From Oscillospiraceae bacterium (GTDB lineage Bacteria > Bacillota > Clostridia > Oscillospirales > SIG627): a stretch of DNA of 64,000 bases. Below, piece by piece: positions 17,025-26,236 of this stretch. The stretch spans positions 1 through 64,000 of the forward strand of contig JAYFRN010000026.1 of assembly GCA_034925865.1 (NCBI GenBank). The letters run 5' to 3'. A model generated the notes under the pieces. It searched no databases. It had not been told where the DNA came from and was given only the letters and a program-made list of their open reading frames with translations. Numbering within the stretch: position 1 is the stretch's first letter; the number at the start of each line of letters is the position of its first letter. The translations under genes were made by a program, and so were the position numbers.

Positions 17025-18606
17025 ATATGGTATTAAATGGCGACTGCTTTTATATTTTATTTTATTCAACGCGATAATAATAGGAATGTTGTGGGTATTT
17101 CAAATTGTCTTTCTCAATGATTTTTACAAATTAATCAAAACAGAAGAACTGAAAAAATACTCTGACACTTTATTTAAAATAAACACATCTGAGCTTCCGG
17201 AGTATTTAAAGCTTAACGAACCTGTATCGGATACCGGAGTTATGGTTTTTAATATTGATAAAAATCTGATAGCGATACAGGAAATAGACAGGTTTTATTT
17301 TATTTATAATATGACCGCCGTTAAAATTAATTCGCTTTATAATTTTGCCGTCTCATCCGGAGGAGTATATATAGATACATATATATTTGGAGACAGGAAG
17401 AATAACGACAGCATAAAGCCCAAGGATGAAAAAAGCGGGTATAATAAAACACAAGGAAACGGCGAAGCGGATATAATACAGCACAATCTGGATATATACC
17501 TTAATATGTTCGAATATGCTCCTTATAATGATTTGCCCGATATCCGCATGGGTATGTTTCCGAATATAAAGCGCGGAGAACCTCTTTCGAAATATGACGG
17601 TGTAGAATGCATTCTTTACTGCCGCGCAAGCAAAAACAGTGCCGGAGACGATATTTTCGTTATTTTGACCAGCTTTATTCAGCCGGTTGACGCCACAGCC
17701 GAAACTCTTACTTTTCAGTTGATAATAATTACTGTTATTTTGATTATGCTGTCACTGATTATGGCGAAAGTTATATCCGACAGGATATCTGCTCCGATTA
17801 TTGCGCTTAACAATTCGGCAAAGACACTTTCTTCAGGCGAATTTAAAAAATATAATTCCGGAGTATATAAAGAAATTGATGAGCTGGGAGACACTCTGCA
17901 ATGCGCCGCAGAAGAAATATCAAAGGTCGATGAACTTAGAAAAGAATTGATCGCAAATGTTTCACACGACCTGAGAACTCCTTTGACACTTATATCAGGA
18001 TACAGCGAGGTTATGCGCGACATTCCGGGTGAAAATACAGCTGAGAATCTGCAAATTGTAATCGACGAAGCAAAACGGCTCAACAATCTTGTTACAGATA
18101 TGCTTAATATTTCCAAACTTGAGAACGGTATGGATAAAGCTAACAAAGAAAACTTTTCTTTAACCGAGCTTACTAAAGAAATATTATACCGTTATAAAAA
18201 GCTCATTGATAACGACGGCTATAAAATTGACTATGAATATGAAGGCGAAGCAATTGTAAATGCCGATCCGACGAAAATATCTCAGGTAATATATAATCTT
18301 GTCAATAATGCGATTAATTATTGCGGCGAGGATAAAACCGTAATAGTTAAGCAGGTAACAGCTGGCGGCTTTGTAAGACTTGAGGTTATCGATCACGGAA
18401 GCGGTATAGAGCAATCAAAAATTCCATTGATATGGGACAGATATTATAAAGTTGAAAATGCCAATATGCATAAACGCGCGAATGTGGGGAGCGGGCTGGG
18501 GCTCTCGATTGTAAAAAAGGTTTTACTAATGCACGATGCAAAATTCGGGGTTGAAAGCAAGTTGGGAGAAGGCAGCACGTTTTGGTTTGAAATGAAAATG
18601 GAATGA
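17014..18606 (+). CDS. Sensor histidine kinase
   Basis: The 530-residue membrane kinase has TM1 (about 10-32), an extracytoplasmic sensor of some 200 residues with no family I recognise, TM2 (about 235-256) and a HAMP linker. The phospho-acceptor is H318 in ELIANVSHDLRTPLTL. The ATPase domain shows the N box (NNAINYCG), G1 (DHGSGIE) and G2 (GSGLGLSIV). The start is TTG at 17014, overlapping the regulator stop by 11 bp; there is no ATG alternative nearby. It phosphorylates the upstream regulator. The signal sensed is unknown. Confidence 0.93.
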   Translation: MKHKYGIKWRLLLYFILFNAIIIGMLWVFQIVFLNDFYKLIKTEELKKYSDTLFKINTSELPEYLKLNEPVSDTGVMVFNIDKNLIAIQEIDRFYFIYNMTAVKINSLYNFAVSSGGVYIDTYIFGDRKNNDSIKPKDEKSGYNKTQGNGEADIIQHNLDIYLNMFEYAPYNDLPDIRMGMFPNIKRGEPLSKYDGVECILYCRASKNSAGDDIFVILTSFIQPVDATAETLTFQLIIITVILIMLSLIMAKVISDRISAPIIALNNSAKTLSSGEFKKYNSGVYKEIDELGDTLQCAAEEISKVDELRKELIANVSHDLRTPLTLISGYSEVMRDIPGENTAENLQIVIDEAKRLNNLVTDMLNISKLENGMDKANKENFSLTELTKEILYRYKKLIDNDGYKIDYEYEGEAIVNADPTKISQVIYNLVNNAINYCGEDKTVIVKQVTAGGFVRLEVIDHGSGIEQSKIPLIWDRYYKVENANMHKRANVGSGLGLSIVKKVLLMHDAKFGVESKLGEGSTFWFEMKME

Positions 18607-18640
18607 AACACGGCTCCGTGATCAGCGGAGCCGTGTTTCA
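18604..18640 (+). terminator. Terminator of the two-component operon
   Basis: A 15-bp GC-rich stem (TGAAACACGGCTCCG pairing with CGGAGCCGTGTTTCA) begins in the kinase stop codon. The T tract after it is short, so it may also act as a transcript-stabilising hairpin. Confidence 0.75.
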
Positions 18641-18676
18641 TTAGTAAATAACTTTTGTTTTTTTATGCTTATCTCT

Positions 18677-18932
18677 TTATTAACTCGGCATTTAAATAAT
18701 TACCGCTTAAACTTAAAGAGAGACCGACAGAAAAAGAACTGCGACGAATAGAGGACTGGGTTAACTCACTTAATCTTAACTGATAAAAATCTGCGACAAT
18801 TAAACTTGCAATTTTTAAATGAAATGACGGTGGCATGTAAATATTGACACAACATGAATTTTATGAGATAATAAGATCATTACTCTTTAATATATGGGTT
18901 TTTCTATATTATAAAAAAAATTAATTGCCGTT
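18677..18932. repeat. MITE-like repeat 1, interrupted copy
   Basis: The left end TTATTAACTCGGCATTTAAA and the following ACCGCTTAAA match the elements at 51376 and 60742. The right part (TATATGGGTTTTTCT, then TTAATTGCCG) matches their centre and right end. About 150 bp of unrelated sequence lies between, including an open stretch ending at 18783 that reads RPTEKELRRIEDWVNSLNLN and may be a gene scrap. The element ends about 40 bp before the lipoprotein gene at 18971. Confidence 0.55.
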
Positions 18933-18970
18933 ATACTAATAGTCGTTTTTAACGATAAGAGGGAACAAAG

Positions 18971-20926
18971 ATGCAAAATAAGTTTTATAGAGTTTTTTGT
19001 GTTATTATTTCTGTTTTATTCCTTTTCTCATGCGATTTTACAAAAAAGAACACAGATCAATTAATAACAGAGAACACGAAAGGTCAAAACTATTCAGAAA
19101 TAACAGATACAATTAATACTGATAAAACCGAAGATGTAACAGATAATCACCTGTATAAAACATCTGAAATTCATCAAACCGAAAAAGGTATAGAAATAGA
19201 AGGTATTGATCTCGGAGGAGAAGCTTATGTAAATTCATGTGCTTTTATTTCTGATAGGCATTACCTAATATCCTTTACATATAAAGACAGTAATAAAACC
19301 GGCTACGCTGTTTATGATATAAAACAGAATGCCGTTACAGATGTAAAATTTATCGATGGCAATACATATACCAATATATTTAATATTGATGGCGGTTGCG
19401 CCTTTGGCTCATATGATGGATATATATATATATATAAAACTTCCTCAAAGCTAAATAATCCCGAATATTCAATAAAAACAGAAATCAATGATGAATTTCC
19501 ATCTGATTATTTATTTATAGATACAAAGACATATATCAAAACCCAAAATAACACAATATATGTTGAACAATTCGAAGGAAATACACTTTATGAAAAAAAC
19601 TGCGGTGATGAACTAGTATATTTATATCCTAAATACAAATTGAAAAATTATGTATATTTCGGCGCAAACTCTCTGGATTATAAAAAAACATACTGCGCAG
19701 TATTGAATCTTACAGATTATACATTTAAATGTTATGAAACCACAAATAGTGATTCATATCAAAATTTCTATTCCGGGACAGTGTCGAAAGAATACGAAAA
19801 AGACGATATTAAAATTTATGACCACGGTTCTCCGGAAGTTTATACAACTCTTAAACCTGAGTCATCGAACGAATCACCGAATGATTATTGTATGGGATAT
19901 ATAACGACAGCCGAATATTCTACCGAAACAGAAACATCAACGGTCAGAATATATTCTTGTTCGGATGGAACACTGATTTTTCGCGACAATGGTAAAGATA
20001 ATAATCTTTTAGCGGAAACTGCTTCAATTTCTCAGGATGGGAAGTATGCAATGATCAGATATCGCATGCTTTCCGATGAAACCTCATATACATATTTGCT
20101 TGTCAATTTATCAGAGCTCTCTCCAATAGAGCGGCAAGTAACTGATGCTAAAGAATCCTCATCAGCTGTAGCGGAGGAATTATCTCATAAATATGGCGTC
20201 ACTATAAAAACAGCCGAAAATGCCATCAGGTTTTTCCCGGATTTTGCGGCTATTCCATTATACAATGAAGATAATATTCTACGCACATTAAATGCTGTTG
20301 ATGAAGTATTATCGAAATTTCCGGAAAATTTCATTGGTGAATTACTTGACCAAAAAGGCGATTCACCCATGACTTCCTATGTAATCTGCATTACCGGTAG
20401 ACTTATAAGAGGGAACAATACAAGTACAAATTCACCGATTGCATATGCATTTCAGGATTTTGATGAAAAAGTGCAGTATATGGTTCTGGATGGTACATAT
20501 TGGTACGGCTTGGAATCAACAATAGCACACGAATTGATGCATGCAATAGATTGTAAAATATCGCAACTCGCTATGTCTGGCTATACATCAGGCTTTTCAA
20601 AATGGAATAATTATCTTCCAAAAGGATTTGATTATAACTGGTCATATATTAATGATGACGGTGGCGATTATAACGATAATAAATATACAACAGCAGAAAA
20701 CTTGTCTGACGCATGGTTTGTTGACGCATATTCAAAAACATTCCCGTGTGAAGATAAGGCTAGAATTTTTGAAAATCTGTTTGCGGGAGACGGCAGCTGC
20801 TTTCAGTCATCGCATCTAGCAGAACGAGCAAAATATTTATGTAAGGTTTTAAGAAAATCATTTAAATCACTTGAAGATGCTAATGATTTATATTGGGAGA
20901 GATATTTGAATGAAAAAGCTGCATAA
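18971..20926 (+). CDS. Secreted lipoprotein with zinc-peptidase (Mx1-like) C-terminal domain
   Basis: The 651-residue protein has a lipoprotein signal ending FLFSC (Cys about residue 19), then a Ser/Thr/Asn-rich linker. About 350 residues of beta-rich repeats follow, possibly a propeller. The C-terminal domain holds the gluzincin motif H520-E-L-M-H524 in STIAHELMHAID. Further on is DAYSKTFPCEDKARIFE (about 585-601), which matches the A-x-T-x-P-x-E-D-x-A-E pattern of putative zinc-binding metallopeptidases and supplies a likely third ligand. It is expected on the outer membrane face. The next gene starts 17 bp before its end, so the two are coupled. The substrate is unknown. Confidence 0.75.
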   Translation: MQNKFYRVFCVIISVLFLFSCDFTKKNTDQLITENTKGQNYSEITDTINTDKTEDVTDNHLYKTSEIHQTEKGIEIEGIDLGGEAYVNSCAFISDRHYLISFTYKDSNKTGYAVYDIKQNAVTDVKFIDGNTYTNIFNIDGGCAFGSYDGYIYIYKTSSKLNNPEYSIKTEINDEFPSDYLFIDTKTYIKTQNNTIYVEQFEGNTLYEKNCGDELVYLYPKYKLKNYVYFGANSLDYKKTYCAVLNLTDYTFKCYETTNSDSYQNFYSGTVSKEYEKDDIKIYDHGSPEVYTTLKPESSNESPNDYCMGYITTAEYSTETETSTVRIYSCSDGTLIFRDNGKDNNLLAETASISQDGKYAMIRYRMLSDETSYTYLLVNLSELSPIERQVTDAKESSSAVAEELSHKYGVTIKTAENAIRFFPDFAAIPLYNEDNILRTLNAVDEVLSKFPENFIGELLDQKGDSPMTSYVICITGRLIRGNNTSTNSPIAYAFQDFDEKVQYMVLDGTYWYGLESTIAHELMHAIDCKISQLAMSGYTSGFSKWNNYLPKGFDYNWSYINDDGGDYNDNKYTTAENLSDAWFVDAYSKTFPCEDKARIFENLFAGDGSCFQSSHLAERAKYLCKVLRKSFKSLEDANDLYWERYLNEKAA

Positions 20927-22490
20927 AAAAAAGGAATTTGCAAACACAATTTGTTCTATCTCATCATATTCACTTAATAGTCTGATGTTTATAATATTCA
21001 CCTTTCTGTTTATTTGCTCGATTATCGTGACCTGCGATATGTTGACTTCAAATTCAATTCATGAAAGTGTTATATTTATAAACGATAACGTTATATTAAA
21101 TATTATTATTCTCGCTTTTTCTGTTGGCATAATGTTTTTCTTCAGACATTTTCTATGTGATATACCATTTTCAATAATGGTATCGTTAGTCATGTTTTTT
21201 ACATTAATATTTGGTTTGTTATGGATAACATCGGCAAAGGCAATGCCGATATCCGATTCTTATAAAGTAGTTCAAGCCGCATATTTATCTTCTCACGGCG
21301 ATTATTCAATGCTTTCCGAATCATATTTTAAATATTATCCCTTCCAGCTTGGATATGTGTTTTTTAACGAAATGATCTTCAGAATATTTAATAATGAATA
21401 TTACTTTATGTTTATTCAAATTTTAAATGTAATATTTTTATCTGTATCGTATTTTTTTATACTTCTCAGTGAAAAGCTGTTATTCAATAATAAATATATA
21501 GATATTATTACTTCTGTTTTAATGATTTTTTGCCTTCAGTCTCCGATATTTTGTTCTTTCACATATGGAAATATTCCCGGTTTAATGTTTTCATGTGTTT
21601 CTATATACTTATTTATAAAAACATGTAAAAAGTTTTCCTGGCTATGTCTTCTTGCGTCAGGCTTTTTTGCAGCAGAAGCTTTTGTAATAAAGCCCAATTA
21701 TTTAATAACAATAATTTCAATATCAATTATCTCCATTTTAAAGTCTATAGAAAAAAAGAATATTAAATATCTTGTATTTATAATCATTGCGTTTATTATT
21801 GGATTCGGTACACAAAAGATCTGTATCAATCAATATCAAGAACGCACAGGCATTGATTTTGGCAAAGGTATTCCTATGGTTTCATGGCTGTGTATGGGTA
21901 TCAATGAAGGACCGATAGCTCCCGGATGGTTTTACAGGAAATATACAATATCAAATTTTGAAAATACTGATATGGATTCATCGGCCGCTTCAGAAATATC
22001 TAAGCTTCAAATTAAAGAACGTATCGATTACTTTTCAGATAATCCTCGATATACTTTTGGATTCTTTCGAAATAAGTTTTTAAGCCAATGGAATGAAACA
22101 ACTTATCAAAGCATATGGATAACGGAGGTAAGAAACACCGAGAAAAATTATGGATGCATTGCTGATTATGTCTGCAACGAAGGAAAAAGCGCAATTAAAA
22201 AGTTCATGGATTATTTTATGCAGTTTGTTTTCGGAGGCGTTGTTGTATTTTTTTTAACAACCATATTCAAAAAAAATAAATATGCCAAAGAATCACCGGA
22301 ATTACTGGTAATACCATTAATTATTTTTGGAGGTGTACTATATCATATTTTATTTGAAGCTAAATCTCAATATGTTATACCGTATCTTGTATTAATGCTT
22401 CCTTTGGCCGCATGCGGAATTAATAATTTTATATTATTAATTCATAATATGTCAGAGTCATTACTGCGAATAAAATCAAAGAAATCATAA
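20910..22490 (+). CDS. GT-C type membrane glycosyltransferase-like protein
   Basis: The 526-residue protein has roughly eleven to twelve membrane helices. After the first helices an extracytoplasmic loop contains MPISDSYKVVQAAYLSSHGD, whose acidic D sits where GT-C enzymes carry their catalytic Asp. PFQLGYVFFNEMIFRIF and the long loop with WLCMGINEGPIAPGWFY fit the dolichol-phosphate-mannose-transferase-like superfamily. It would move a sugar from a polyprenyl-phosphate donor to an acceptor outside the membrane. Coupling with the upstream secreted peptidase suggests a shared surface role. AT content is high. Confidence 0.65.
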   Translation: MKKLHKKKEFANTICSISSYSLNSLMFIIFTFLFICSIIVTCDMLTSNSIHESVIFINDNVILNIIILAFSVGIMFFFRHFLCDIPFSIMVSLVMFFTLIFGLLWITSAKAMPISDSYKVVQAAYLSSHGDYSMLSESYFKYYPFQLGYVFFNEMIFRIFNNEYYFMFIQILNVIFLSVSYFFILLSEKLLFNNKYIDIITSVLMIFCLQSPIFCSFTYGNIPGLMFSCVSIYLFIKTCKKFSWLCLLASGFFAAEAFVIKPNYLITIISISIISILKSIEKKNIKYLVFIIIAFIIGFGTQKICINQYQERTGIDFGKGIPMVSWLCMGINEGPIAPGWFYRKYTISNFENTDMDSSAASEISKLQIKERIDYFSDNPRYTFGFFRNKFLSQWNETTYQSIWITEVRNTEKNYGCIADYVCNEGKSAIKKFMDYFMQFVFGGVVVFFLTTIFKKNKYAKESPELLVIPLIIFGGVLYHILFEAKSQYVIPYLVLMLPLAACGINNFILLIHNMSESLLRIKSKKS

Positions 22491-22545
22491 TATTTAGTGA
22501 TACAACAGATAAACAAAAGGAGAAAACGGATATCCGTAATTAACT

Positions 22546-23058
22546 ATGCTCAATCTGATCAAAGCATTGAAATCACTTAAGCAGCTTGAAGGATCGAATT
22601 TTGCAGATATTGGTCGACAGCATGATATAATATGGATTCTATTCATAAATGGCGAAGATCATTATTATATCAATATTAAATGCTCATGGCGTATGATTAA
22701 AAACAATTCTGTTTATGTAGGATGCAAAGATATATATAAATTAGCACCCGTGTATTTAAATAAAACCAGCATATACTATTCTGAAAGACGTGATATGTAT
22801 GATTGGAACAGGTACGGAGCTAATATTTTCGATAGGAAAACAAAACAGCTAATAATCGCAAACGAAGCAGGGAAGGTGAGCTGCATCGGAATAAGTAAAC
22901 AAAATGATATGTGTTTTAAAACTGATAAAGAAATTATATTTCAAACATTTACTGACGCTTCCGACAATGATGAGCAATGGCGTTTTTATAAGAAGTCAGA
23001 TAACGGTGAAGAAAACGATAAAATTATTTTGACTGGCCAAAAGATATTTTTAAAATAA
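22546..23058 (+). CDS. Hypothetical protein, 170 aa
   Basis: I do not recognise this protein. It has no signal peptide or membrane helix and is probably mostly beta, with a helix near the N-terminus (LIKALKSLKQLEG). Tyr, Asn and Lys are frequent. The only good Shine-Dalgarno stretch (AAAGGAG, 22516-22522) is 23 bp upstream of the ATG, farther than usual; a TAA at 22537-22539 excludes an upstream start. It completes the accessory cassette of three plus-strand genes and is followed by a palindromic element. Confidence 0.5.
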   Translation: MLNLIKALKSLKQLEGSNFADIGRQHDIIWILFINGEDHYYINIKCSWRMIKNNSVYVGCKDIYKLAPVYLNKTSIYYSERRDMYDWNRYGANIFDRKTKQLIIANEAGKVSCIGISKQNDMCFKTDKEIIFQTFTDASDNDEQWRFYKKSDNGEENDKIILTGQKIFLK

Positions 23059-23073
23059 CGTCTATTGTATTAT

Positions 23074-23322
23074 GCTGCTTAAATATACAACGGTTCATAG
23101 AAAGCTATACACATTAAAAGACGCAGCTTGTGTAAGCGCGTCTTTTAATGTGTATAGCTTTGGAGATAATGAAGGTACAGTAGTAAATTCGCGTCTAAGG
23201 CTGTACAGACAATGTAAAACGAATGTAGTAAACTATCTTTTGTTACCTAAAGTGTTGGCGAAAAATACAATAGCCGACCCTGTTTGGTCGGCTATTTGTC
23301 TATTATCTAATATTTAAGCAGC
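23074..23322. repeat. MITE-like element 2 with perfect 24-bp internal palindrome
   Basis: The element is bounded by perfect 13-bp inverted repeats (GCTGCTTAAATAT at 23074-23086 and its complement at 23310-23322). Inside, 23101-23124 pairs perfectly with 23138-23161 (24 bp), and a second hairpin lies at 23269-23296. No reading frame in it looks genuine. The 249-bp size and terminal repeats fit a miniature transposable element; I saw only one copy in this window. Confidence 0.55.
23269..23300 (+). terminator. Hairpin, possible terminator of the cassette
   Basis: AATAGCCGACC pairs with GGTCGGCTATT over 11 bp with a 6-nt loop, followed by TTTGTCTATT. It lies in the right part of element 2, about 210 bp after the last cassette gene. 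The stretch 23323-23430 shows nothing further. Confidence 0.5.
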
Positions 23323-23430
23323 GTGGAGTAATACCTGGAATTATACAGCGCCGTATACTAGATCTGTACATACGGTGAAATTGAAGGCATGAGGACTACA
23401 CCCTCCGTCCACTCTATTTATATATCGTTA

Positions 23431-24873
23431 TCAGCTTATGTTAATCATATAATCAAGTATAAACCATTTACCGTTTATACGAATCACATAATATGTAAAA
23501 TTACATGGGAAAGAACGGGTATCGTATTCAGTCTTTTTTATTAATTGATTATATTTAATTCTGCCGCTATAAAAATCGGTTGAATATTCGGTTAATTCTG
23601 AAATTTCTATATCTTTAAATTCATATCCGATATGTTTGGTATAAAACTCAGGTTGAATTTGCTCGTTTTTCGGATTCAATATGTATTCAATGTCGGTTCC
23701 TTTTAAAAGATAACCTGAAATATCAGAATAAGCTGCATCAGTAGTAATATATTTTGAATATAACAGAGAAAAATCCTTTATGAAATTTGAATATTCTGTT
23801 TTTCTTGATTCAGCAATTCCGTATTTTACTGTATACAGCTTTTTCTGTGAATTATATTCGGCCTTAACCTCAGATCCATCGTAGCTGCAGATTTTGACGT
23901 CCGGTTCGTTGGTAAGATATTTTACCGTATAATATTTATAATATGGTAATAACGGTAAATAACTACTTTTATATTTAGAAAGAGAAGCCGTAAGCGTTTC
24001 ATCGGCATTTGAATCTTTTGTGTAAAATCTGTCTTCATTATCTATTCTTACACCGTTTACTGAAACAGAATAATTATATGGAACAATGAAACTTACATTT
24101 TGAAAATTAACCGTTGATCCTAATTCGGGTTTATTATTATCATATACAAGATCAAGGCTTTTTCCATTTTCGTCTTTTACGGCAATTACCGGATCAATGA
24201 GCTTATCAACGTAATAAGTATTCATCGTACTATATTTATCACTCAACGCAAAACTGCAATCTTCCTGAGAAAGCTTAAAAGTATTTTTAATATATTCAGA
24301 GCTAACAGCAATACCATTGATAAATAATTTACATTCTGACGGAATAGTAATCGTTACAGCTTTGTTAAAACCTGAAATATCTTCAATTGAATTGATATTA
24401 TATATATCAAACCCGAAAGCAGACTTTTTATCTTCAAGCTTTAAAACAACAGTGGCGATATAATCCTCTTTTACATAAAGCTTATACTCTGATTTATTTT
24501 GTCCTGAAGTTAGTTCTTTTACCGCAACAGGGAGGTCTGTTTTAATCTTATCATATAAACTTTTTGTACATGCTTCGCCAGATTCAAAGCTCCCGGGAAT
24601 TACGATATATTTATCAATAAATGAATAATTGTCGGTTACCGATGCTTTATATAATTGATCAATAAAATTATTAAGAATATTCTCCGGTCTTGTTTTTTCA
24701 TAATCCAACAGAAAGCTATTAAAAGTTAATAATGCTATAAAGATAACTGCTATTGAAGACAAAGTTATAACTGAATATATTAATCTGAATTTATTTGATT
24801 TTTTACGTTGCTTTTTAATATCTCTAATTGGTTTTAAGTGTGAATTCCGGCGTTTATAGCTGTTATTATTCAT
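23431..24873 (-). CDS. Membrane-anchored NTF2/TcaA-like extracellular protein
   Basis: The 480-residue protein has a basic cytoplasmic N-terminus (KKQRKKSNK), one membrane helix (about 30-55) and a large outer part. This contains an NTF2-like region (about 60-160), two similar beta-domains each with a V-x-x-NG turn (CKLFINGIAVSSEYI and YSVSVNGVRIDNE), and a second NTF2-like domain at the C-terminus ending in INGKWFILDYM. The architecture resembles TcaA-type wall-stress proteins of Firmicutes, but there is no zinc ribbon at the N-terminus. It follows the phosphodiester glycosidase gene by 20 bp and probably works with it at the cell surface. Confidence 0.55.
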   Translation of the reverse strand: MNNNSYKRRNSHLKPIRDIKKQRKKSNKFRLIYSVITLSSIAVIFIALLTFNSFLLDYEKTRPENILNNFIDQLYKASVTDNYSFIDKYIVIPGSFESGEACTKSLYDKIKTDLPVAVKELTSGQNKSEYKLYVKEDYIATVVLKLEDKKSAFGFDIYNINSIEDISGFNKAVTITIPSECKLFINGIAVSSEYIKNTFKLSQEDCSFALSDKYSTMNTYYVDKLIDPVIAVKDENGKSLDLVYDNNKPELGSTVNFQNVSFIVPYNYSVSVNGVRIDNEDRFYTKDSNADETLTASLSKYKSSYLPLLPYYKYYTVKYLTNEPDVKICSYDGSEVKAEYNSQKKLYTVKYGIAESRKTEYSNFIKDFSLLYSKYITTDAAYSDISGYLLKGTDIEYILNPKNEQIQPEFYTKHIGYEFKDIEISELTEYSTDFYSGRIKYNQLIKKTEYDTRSFPCNFTYYVIRINGKWFILDYMINIS

Positions 24874-24893
24874 TTTTAAACCTGCTATGATTA

Positions 24894-26036
24894 TTATTTT
24901 TTTACTAAGAAGGTAGTCGCAATTTTTCTCGGCTTGTATAATGAGGCCGGTGTTGTTATGATTTTTGAATCATATATCATCATAGAAGATTGACCTCCGT
25001 CAAGATTTGCCGCATTAACCGCTCCGTATTCAAGCATTATTCTCATTATATCTTCATAATTAGCGCCGACACTATTCGCTTGCCTGCCATCAATCACCAA
25101 CATCAAAATTGCTCCGTCTAATCGTTGACCTATTGCTGATCTCGGATTAAGACCGCTTCCATAACCTTCAACACGTCTTGGTACACCGTTTACAATCAAT
25201 GTCGGACCGAAATTTAGGCAGTCGCGCATACCTAAATCAAGAGCTTGCTTGGCTGTCATTGTGCCGACAATTAAAATATTTTCATCGGTGATACCCACGA
25301 GATCAAATTTCTCATTTTCGAATCCTTCAGTTATATATTTTATTTTTCCATCTTTAATTACAATTCCTGCGCTGTTGTTTATACCGGTCGGAATATCTCC
25401 GTCAAGACTAGAGACCTTTCCCGGATCATAAAAACCACCTCCGTTTATTCCTGCCAATGAGTTTGTTTCTTTTACCATATTAAGAACAGTTTCTCCGCCC
25501 AGTCCTTTTCCATATTCAGCAGGAGTGCCAATAAAAACCCTTGAAGGATCTTTTATGGCAAGCAGTTTTCCATGATATGTTTTACCGTATATATCTAAAA
25601 TACATATACCTTGATTATTGTAATTAAATTTAAAATCATCTGTTTGAGGATTTGTTTCTCCCGTTTCATCAGAGCCTGATTCGTCCGGCTTTTCTGAACC
25701 AATTGATATATTGATTATCGATGGATCTGTGACATCTTTATTATCACTTATCTTATTCTTCATAACTATTTCTTTTATTGTACTTGCCGGCAAAAATGAC
25801 GTTGCTAAAAAATCAGCAGCCGACGTTTCCAGCATCGACAGCACAAAGGTATCTCTCATTGATTTTGACGGTCCGTAAAGAATCATCATCAATACAGAAA
25901 ATGCCGTTCCTAAGGTCAATATTAAAAAAGTGCAAACACAAATTATAATCCTGTTTATAACAAGAATAAACTTGTGTTTTCTGCTTTTTACATTAATTTT
26001 TGAATTGGATTTATTTTTATTTATGATCATAGCCAT
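24894..26036 (-). CDS. Phosphodiester glycosidase (NAGPA-domain) membrane protein
   Basis: After a basic leader there is one membrane helix (LVINRIIICVCTFLILTLG). The outer domain is NAGPA-like: GINGGGFYDPG, LNFGPTLIVNG, NPRSAIGQ, MLVIDGRQ and NAANLDGGQSSMMIY are the conserved stretches, in the family order. The human founder removes GlcNAc from a GlcNAc-1-phosphodiester; bacterial members such as YngK/EpsL-like proteins act on surface polymers. A remote TTG at 26075 is possible, but I prefer ATG at 26036 or 26030, both with only weak ribosome sites. It is coupled to the NTF2-like gene downstream. Confidence 0.85.
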   Translation of the reverse strand: MAMIINKNKSNSKINVKSRKHKFILVINRIIICVCTFLILTLGTAFSVLMMILYGPSKSMRDTFVLSMLETSAADFLATSFLPASTIKEIVMKNKISDNKDVTDPSIINISIGSEKPDESGSDETGETNPQTDDFKFNYNNQGICILDIYGKTYHGKLLAIKDPSRVFIGTPAEYGKGLGGETVLNMVKETNSLAGINGGGFYDPGKVSSLDGDIPTGINNSAGIVIKDGKIKYITEGFENEKFDLVGITDENILIVGTMTAKQALDLGMRDCLNFGPTLIVNGVPRRVEGYGSGLNPRSAIGQRLDGAILMLVIDGRQANSVGANYEDIMRIMLEYGAVNAANLDGGQSSMMIYDSKIITTPASLYKPRKIATTFLVKK

Positions 26037-26172
26037 TTCCGATTGATTAAAATAATATTTTGGTAATACTAGCAACCATAATGATATTGTAATGCAAAAT
26101 TGTTAATAATTCTACATTAAATATTGATAAATATAAATTTTCTGTTTATCAATCTCATCAAGTAATACTTTC

Positions 26173-26202
26173 AATTATACAAAATTTGCATTTTGTATAA
26201 TT
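26173..26202. promoter_or_regulatory. Perfect AT-rich palindrome, possible operator
   Basis: AATTATACAAAA (26173-26184) and its exact complement (26191-26202) flank a 6-bp centre. It lies downstream of the pentein-like gene, about 35 bp past its stop and 130 bp before the next gene. It could bind a dimeric regulator or end transcription on the minus strand. Nothing else was seen in 26076-26236. Confidence 0.4.
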
Positions 26203-26236
26203 ATATGCTTTACAATAAAGCAAGAAAACTCTTCTC

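Noticed and set aside
23072-23317. 81-codon plus-strand open frame
   Set aside because: It spans the perfect palindrome and both ends of element 2, so its sequence is explained by the repeat. There is no ribosome site.
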